From Bacteroidales bacterium (GTDB taxonomy: Bacteria; Bacteroidota; Bacteroidia; Bacteroidales; Bacteroidaceae), in NCBI GenBank assembly GCA_004552155.1, contig SFPF01000014.1, forward strand, positions 1 through 22,313: 22,313 nt of DNA. The letters run 5' to 3'. This document shows positions 18,626-22,313 of this stretch, one piece after another. Under the pieces are notes generated by a model, which saw only the letters and a program-made list of their open reading frames with translations, had not been told where the DNA came from and ran no database searches. Made by a program: the position numbers and the translations under genes. Numbering within the stretch: position 1 is the stretch's first letter; every line of letters starts with the position of its first letter.

Positions 18626-18631
18626 ATCACC

Positions 18632-18661
18632 GCCCTAATATATATTATTATTGTATAGGGC
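18632..18661. repeat. AT-rich palindrome, copy 2
   Basis: GCCCTA (18632-18637) and TAGGGC (18656-18661) flank an AT-only core ending ATTGTA. It lies between the small RNA terminator and the rlpA start and would form a hairpin in the rlpA leader. Confidence 0.6.
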
Positions 18662-18704
18662 AGCAAACTCAAAGACAAAGGCGATGCCTCGTGGAAAATT
18701 TTTA

Positions 18705-19331
18705 ATGATGAAGTTAAAGACGATTTTTATCCTTACAGCAGTAATCTCATTTTTCACAGTATTTGCCGCCGGTGCGCAGAGCTTGCACGGCGACGCAACC
18801 TATTATGGCAACAAATTCCACGGACGCTACACGAGCGACGGTTCGCGCTACCATAAGGACAGCCTCACCTGCGCCCACCGCACGCTGCCTTTCGGCACGC
18901 TGCTCAAAGTGCGCAACAAGAAGAACGGCAAGGAAGTCATCGTGAAAGTCACCGACCGCGGCCCGTTCCGCCGTGGTGGCATTGTGGACCTCTCTATGGC
19001 GGCCGCCCGCAAGATCGATATGGTGAGTGCCGGCGTGGTACCCGTTGAGGTAGTGCGCATGGGTCACGTTTCCGACGGCCTTTCCGTGGCATCGTTCGAC
19101 AACAAGCAGGCGCAAGAGAGCCTGATGCCCGAGCAGAAATACCTCGACCCCGTTTCGGGTAAATACTTCACCATGGCCGAGTGGAACGAAAACGGCGGTG
19201 CGAAGCTCGAAGTAGAGCGCAAGCGCGTAGCCCTCGAGCAGCGCAGCCTCTACCTCTCGAAAGTGAAGCTCGAACCCCGCTGGCGCATCCTCAAAGACAA
19301 GATGACGGCCAAAAATATCGTAGTAAAATAA
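18705..19331 (+). CDS. rlpA: RlpA-like secreted double-psi beta-barrel protein (putative lytic transglycosylase)
   Basis: I chose the ATG at 18705 (the next codon is also ATG) because it directly precedes a signal peptide, KLKTIFILTAVISFFTVFAAGAQ. Earlier in-frame starts at 18651 (TTG) and 18684 would put a charged stretch before it. The mature N-terminal half is an RlpA-type double-psi beta-barrel: GDATYYGNKFHGRYTSDG, TLPFGTLLKVRN, and VTDRGPF with the conserved Asp of the family active site, then GIVDLSMAAARKI. RlpA proteins cleave peptidoglycan strands lacking stem peptides and act in the periplasm or at the septum. The C-terminal ~95 residues (PEQKYLDPVSGKYFTMAEWN ...) are charged and show no SPOR domain. 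Activity is inferred from the family. A strong terminator follows. Confidence 0.88.
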   Translation: MMKLKTIFILTAVISFFTVFAAGAQSLHGDATYYGNKFHGRYTSDGSRYHKDSLTCAHRTLPFGTLLKVRNKKNGKEVIVKVTDRGPFRRGGIVDLSMAAARKIDMVSAGVVPVEVVRMGHVSDGLSVASFDNKQAQESLMPEQKYLDPVSGKYFTMAEWNENGGAKLEVERKRVALEQRSLYLSKVKLEPRWRILKDKMTAKNIVVK

Positions 19332-19346
19332 AGTATATCCTCGCGC

Positions 19347-19370
19347 GCATATATATAATATTGTATATGC
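19347..19370. repeat. AT-rich palindrome, copy 3
   Basis: GCATATA/TATATGC arms flank TAATATTG, 16 bp after the rlpA stop. The core is shared with 17801-17820, while the outer arms differ. Confidence 0.6.
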
Positions 19371-19402
19371 CGCCGCACAGAAAAAGGACAGCATAACCCG
19401 CA

Positions 19403-19447
19403 GCACGCAGGCGAATGGCAGAAATGCCGAGGCCTGCGTGCTTTTTT
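19403..19447 (+). terminator. Intrinsic terminator of rlpA
   Basis: GCACGCAGGC (19403-19412) pairs perfectly with GCCTGCGTGC (19432-19441). An inner GGCA-GAAA-TGCC hairpin with a GNRA-type loop sits inside, and TTTTTT follows at 19442-19447. Confidence 0.9.
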
Positions 19448-19525
19448 AGTGTGCAAATGCCCCCGTTTTTTGCCCAAATCCTCAAATAATGTGCGTTTCC
19501 CCGTAGCAAATCCAAATTAAACCGA

Positions 19526-19533
19526 TAACTTTG
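19526..19533 (+). promoter_or_regulatory. -7 promoter box for the acyl-CoA ligase gene
   Basis: TAACTTTG matches the Bacteroidota -7 consensus 33 bp before the ATG at 19567. No convincing -33 box is seen. The upstream terminator implies an independent transcript. Confidence 0.58.
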
Positions 19534-19566
19534 CCAAATACAAACCAATATAGTTCATAAAACATT

Positions 19567-20250
19567 ATGTTGAACAATTGTCACCTCTCGCGCCTTATCG
19601 CCGAGCAAGCACGCAAGTACGGCGAGCGCACAGCACTTAGTTATAGAGATTACGACCTCAACAAATGGATGCCCATCTCGTGGAACAGATTTGCCATGCG
19701 CGTCAGGCAGGTGTCGCGCGCCCTGCTGAAACTCGGCGTGGGCGTGCAGGAGAACATCGCGGTGTTCTCGCAGAACAAACCCGAAAGCCTCTATGTAGAC
19801 TTTGGAGCCTACGGCATTCGCGTGGTGACCATTCCGTTCTACGCCACAAGCAGCGGGGCGCAGGTCACGTATATGCTCAACGATGCGGAAGTGCGCTTCC
19901 TCTTCGTGGGTGAGCAGCAGCAATACGACACGGCGTTCAGCGTCATCAGCCTTGCCAACACCTTGGAAAAGATCATTATCTTCGACAAGAAGGTTAAGAA
20001 ACACGATAAGGACCACCTCTCCATCTATTTCGACGAATTTCTTAAAAGCGGCGAAGACACCGCCTACGACGACGAACTGGCGGCGCGGCTCGACGCGGCC
20101 AGTTTCGACGACCTCGCCAATATCCTCTACACCAGCGGCACAACTTACTTACGGCATGTACCACGAGGGCTTCCGCGTGAACGACCGCGTGCTGCCTTTA
20201 AGCGAGAACGACATCTTCCTGAACTTCCTGCCCTTCACCCACGTGTTTGA
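19567..20250 (+). pseudogene. Long-chain acyl-CoA ligase, N-terminal fragment before a frame-shifting deletion
   Basis: The start at 19567 (MLNNCHLSRLIAEQARKYG) begins a normal AMP-forming ligase: the substrate-proximal N-terminal region (RALLKLGVGVQENIAVFSQN), then ILYTSGTT at 20125-20145, the first half of the ATP/phosphate-binding loop. The expected continuation, GxPKGVM, is absent. Three codons of normal sequence later, the homology resumes in another frame (LTYGMYHEGF, from 20144). In this frame the ORF ends in a spurious tail at 20250. Restoring 23 bp gives a 609-codon gene, the usual length for FadD15-type enzymes. The intact enzyme would make acyl-CoA from fatty acid, ATP and CoA at the inner membrane. 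As written, the gene cannot encode an active ligase. Confidence 0.88.
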
Positions 20251-21373
20251 GCGCGCGTGGTCGTACCTCGGCCTTACGGAGGGCGCGCAGCTCGCCATCA
20301 ACCTCCGTCCCGCCGACGTGTTGCAGTCGCTGCAAGAGGTGCACCCCACGTGCATGTCGTCGGTGCCGCGCTTCTGGGAAAAGGTCTATCAGGCCGTGCT
20401 CGACAAGATGGAGCACGGCTCCTTCGTAGAGCGCAAACTCATTCGCGAGGCCCTCGAAGTGGGCGGCAGATACTGGGAGCAATATGAGTCGAAAGGCAAG
20501 CCCGCGCCGCTGGGCCTGACCCTCAAGCGCAAGGCCTTCGACAAGACCATCGTGAAACTCCTGCGCAAAACGCTCGGACTGGAACGCGCCAACTTCTTCC
20601 CGACCGCCGGCGCGGCAGTATCGCCCGAGGTGGAACGCTTCGTGCATGCGGCAGGTATCAATATGATTGTGGGCTACGGATTGACGGAGTCCACGGCCAC
20701 CGTGTCGTGCGACGTTCCCGGGCAGGGCGTTACAATGGGCTCCGTGGGGCGGCTCATCGACGGCATCGAAATAAAATTCGGCAAAGACAACGAAATCCTC
20801 CTGCGCGGCAAGACCATAACCCCCGGATACTATAAGAAAGAAAGCGCCACGAAGGCCGCCATCGACGAAGAAGGCTGGTTCCATACGGGCGATGCGGGGT
20901 ATATGAAAAACGGCGAGCTGTTCCTCACCGAGCGCATCAAGGACCTGTTCAAAACCTCCAACGGGAAATACATCGCCCCGCAGATGATAGAGTCGAAACT
21001 CGTGATAGACCGCTACATTGAGCAGGCAGTGATTGTGGCCAACGAGCACAAATTCGTTTCCGCCCTCATCGTGCCCGACTATAAGCTGCTCACGCAATTT
21101 GCCGCCGAGCACCAAATCGTTTGCAACAGCCGCGAAGAACTTTGCAGCCACCCGCTCATCAACAAAATGATGTGGAAGCGCATTGAGATGCTCCAGCAAG
21201 ATCTCGCGCACTACGAGCAGGTGAAGCGCTTCATCCTCCTGCCGGCGCCTTTCACCATGGAAAACGATGAACTCACCAATACGCTCAAGGTGAAGCGCCG
21301 CGTGGTGTATGCCCACTATGCCGATAAGATTGAGAAGATGTATGCCGATGCTGAAAAAGAGCATCAAGCCTGA
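20144..21373 (+). pseudogene. Long-chain acyl-CoA ligase, C-terminal fragment after the deletion
   Basis: This is the remainder of the gene at 19567 in a shifted frame. It contains the family motifs in order: FLPFTHVFERAW, FFPTAGAAVSPEVE, GYGLTEST (adenine/acyl-AMP site), GWFHTGD (ATP ribose-binding Asp), ERIKDLFKTSNGKYIAP (hinge) and NTLKVKRRVV near the C-terminus, where the catalytic Lys of the mobile domain is expected. Apart from the missing loop the sequence looks well conserved, so the lesion is recent or an assembly error. There is no native start in this frame. Confidence 0.88.
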
Positions 21374-21404
21374 TTTGCTTGGCAGAAAAAGCGCATTTCT
21401 CGCA

Positions 21405-21420
21405 TATTTTTGTAAATTTG
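21405..21420 (+). promoter_or_regulatory. Possible prfB promoter (two adjacent -7 boxes)
   Basis: TATTTTTG (21405-21412) and TAAATTTG (21413-21420) both fit TAnnTTTG. No good -33 box is seen. They would give a leader of about 300 nt that includes the palindromic repeats at 21571-21666. Confidence 0.4.
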
Positions 21421-21570
21421 CGCATTAATAAAACGAGATTTTTAGTAATCGGGTACAATTAAAACGGCAATCAGGGATTTTAAGGTTGTCAAGCGTTGTC
21501 CCAATTGTCGTGAAATAACACTATCGCCGACTCTCCAACCAGTCTAAGCGCTGGCTGAATTTTGTGTTAA

Positions 21571-21666
21571 GTGCCTGGAAGGCACTACGGAGCGAAGCGA
21601 TAGTAACCGGGTACGAAGTGCCCGGAGGAGCGAGGCGGTAACGACGTGCCTGGAAGGCACTACGCC
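21571..21666. repeat. Imperfect tandem palindromic repeat upstream of prfB
   Basis: The 19-bp sequence GTGCCTGGAAGGCACTACG occurs at 21571 and 21646. Between them lies a related unit with CCGGG...CCCGG arms, followed, as in the first copy, by GGAGCGA-GCG-GTAAC-like sequence, so the period is about 37 bp with 2.5 copies. Each unit carries an inverted repeat (GTGCC/GGCAC). The rest of the 21374-21731 gap shows only the promoter-like boxes and a direct repeat of TCGTCTACTAA at about 21682 and 21702. Confidence 0.8.
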
Positions 21667-21731
21667 ATCGGCTTTGCCCACTCGTCTACTAAAAAGACAT
21701 TTCGTCTACTAATATTTGAATTTTACCTCAC

Positions 21732-21860
21732 ATGATAACATCCGACCAACTCAAAGATGCCAAAGACCGCGTGGAGGCGCTCCACCGCTACCTCGATATT
21801 GATGCAAAAACCATGCAGCTCGAAGAAGAGCAGCTGCGCACGCAAGACCCCGGCTTCTTG
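21732..21860 (+). pseudogene. prfB: 5' end of peptide chain release factor 2, truncated by a junction
   Basis: The ATG at 21732 begins MITSDQLKDAKDRVEALHRY, followed by LDIDAKTMQLEEEQLRTQDPGF, a clear match to the start of Bacteroidota release factor 2, which recognises UGA and UAA stop codons. The next residues should be WDD, but after GGCTTCT the sequence switches to a transposase gene and reaches TGA at 21861. Only about 42 of some 365 codons remain. At the place where many prfB genes carry the autoregulatory frameshift signal CTTTGA after HRYL, this gene has CTC GAT in frame, so no frameshift is needed. Release factor 2 is essential in most bacteria, so a true truncation would require another copy. 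Confidence 0.88.
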
Positions 21861-22313
21861 TGAACTCTACATGATTTTCCTGACACCATCCAAGAAGCTG
21901 TGTATTCTTCAGTTCGCTTCCGTTGTCACTGTCCAGCCCTTTCATCTGGAACGGAAGTTTTTTCTTTACATCATCAACAGCTTCTTTTACCCAACGCTGT
22001 GCCTTGTTCAGTAAAGCTCTGTTTTCCGTCCAGCCTGAAAATACATCTGTAAGTGTCAGGGTAGATATATATTGTCCTTCAGTGCTCATTCCGCAGTTTG
22101 CGACGGTATCAGCCTCAAAGAAGCCCGGTTCCAGTGTGTCCCATTCAAAAAACACGCGGATTGGAATCAGCTTATTCAGGTTTTTAGCCGGCCGTGTTGT
22201 AGAGATTCCACGAATGCTGTATTTTGAAATCTCCGGGCTTATCATTCTTCCGATTGTTGCACTTGAGATTTTTGAGAGCTTATGTTTCTCTGCGCAAAAC
22301 GACTCGTCTCTTT
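21850..22313 (-). mobile_element. DDE integrase-type transposase, internal fragment
   Basis: The minus-strand frame is open to the window edge (KLSKISSATIGRMI upstream of the first ATG) and reads EPGFFEADTVANCG, LTLTDVFSGWTENRAL and GLDSDNGSELKN, which hold the first two Asp residues of a DDE catalytic core, then NHVEFTRSR. The third acidic residue, expected shortly after in a VEQKN-like motif, is missing because the frame enters antisense prfB sequence at 21850-21858 and ends at a chance stop at 21751. No terminal inverted repeat or target duplication is visible at the junction, so this is not the natural end of an insertion sequence. The N-terminal helix-turn-helix part would lie beyond the window. 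Confidence 0.85.

Noticed and set aside
17676..18650. Possible replication origin: divergent genes, AT-rich tract, and two TTTTCCACA DnaA-box-like sites (reverse strand, 18267-18275 and 18369-18377)
   Set aside because: By eye the plus strand goes from G-rich on the left to C-rich on the right, opposite to the usual skew at an origin. There are only two boxes, and no origin-linked genes are present.

Overview
The window looks like chromosomal DNA from a GC-rich member of the Bacteroidales, probably Prevotellaceae. The evidence is a SusC/SusD pair, Bacteroidota-type lipoprotein signals, secreted proteins ending in the YDLSGRR...GIYI..GKK tail common in Prevotella and relatives, and -7 promoter boxes of the form TAnnTTTG. 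I ran no searches. All family names come from reading motifs.

Layout. 1-143: three hairpin repeats and a strong terminator. 144-17675, all on the minus strand: in transcription order a SusC-like TonB-dependent transporter (17675-14709), a SusD-like lipoprotein (14681-13005) and a small unknown lipoprotein (12972-12208), closed by a terminator at 12151-12181. Next come a 68-bp tandem palindromic repeat (about 11868-12118), two large paralogous secreted multidomain proteins (11695-7266 and 7134-2951) and a secreted M6-family zinc metalloprotease (2894-144). 17676-18704: a roughly 1-kb divergent intergenic region. It has a consensus promoter for susC inside a 265-bp segment bounded by 14-bp perfect inverted repeats, and a likely structured small RNA with its own promoter and terminator. 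18705-21373, plus strand: an RlpA-like double-psi beta-barrel protein and a long-chain acyl-CoA ligase. 21732-22313: the first ~42 codons of prfB (release factor 2) joined directly to the inside of a DDE transposase gene on the other strand.

The minus-strand block reads as a nutrient-acquisition locus: a secreted protease and large surface proteins at the cell exterior, and a SusCD pair for uptake. Because the only enzyme is a protease and no glycoside hydrolase is present, peptides are a more likely substrate than glycans. This is inference.

The strongest anomaly is a set of five breakpoints in 22 kb. Four are apparent frame-disrupting deletions: about 3490, 8845, 10455 and 20144. The one at 20144 is a 23-bp loss that removes the ATP-binding loop of the acyl-CoA ligase. 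The fifth is the prfB/transposase junction at 21850-21858. They are either real gene decay or assembly joins, and read data would decide. The best candidate for undescribed biology is the small RNA at about 18489-18625.
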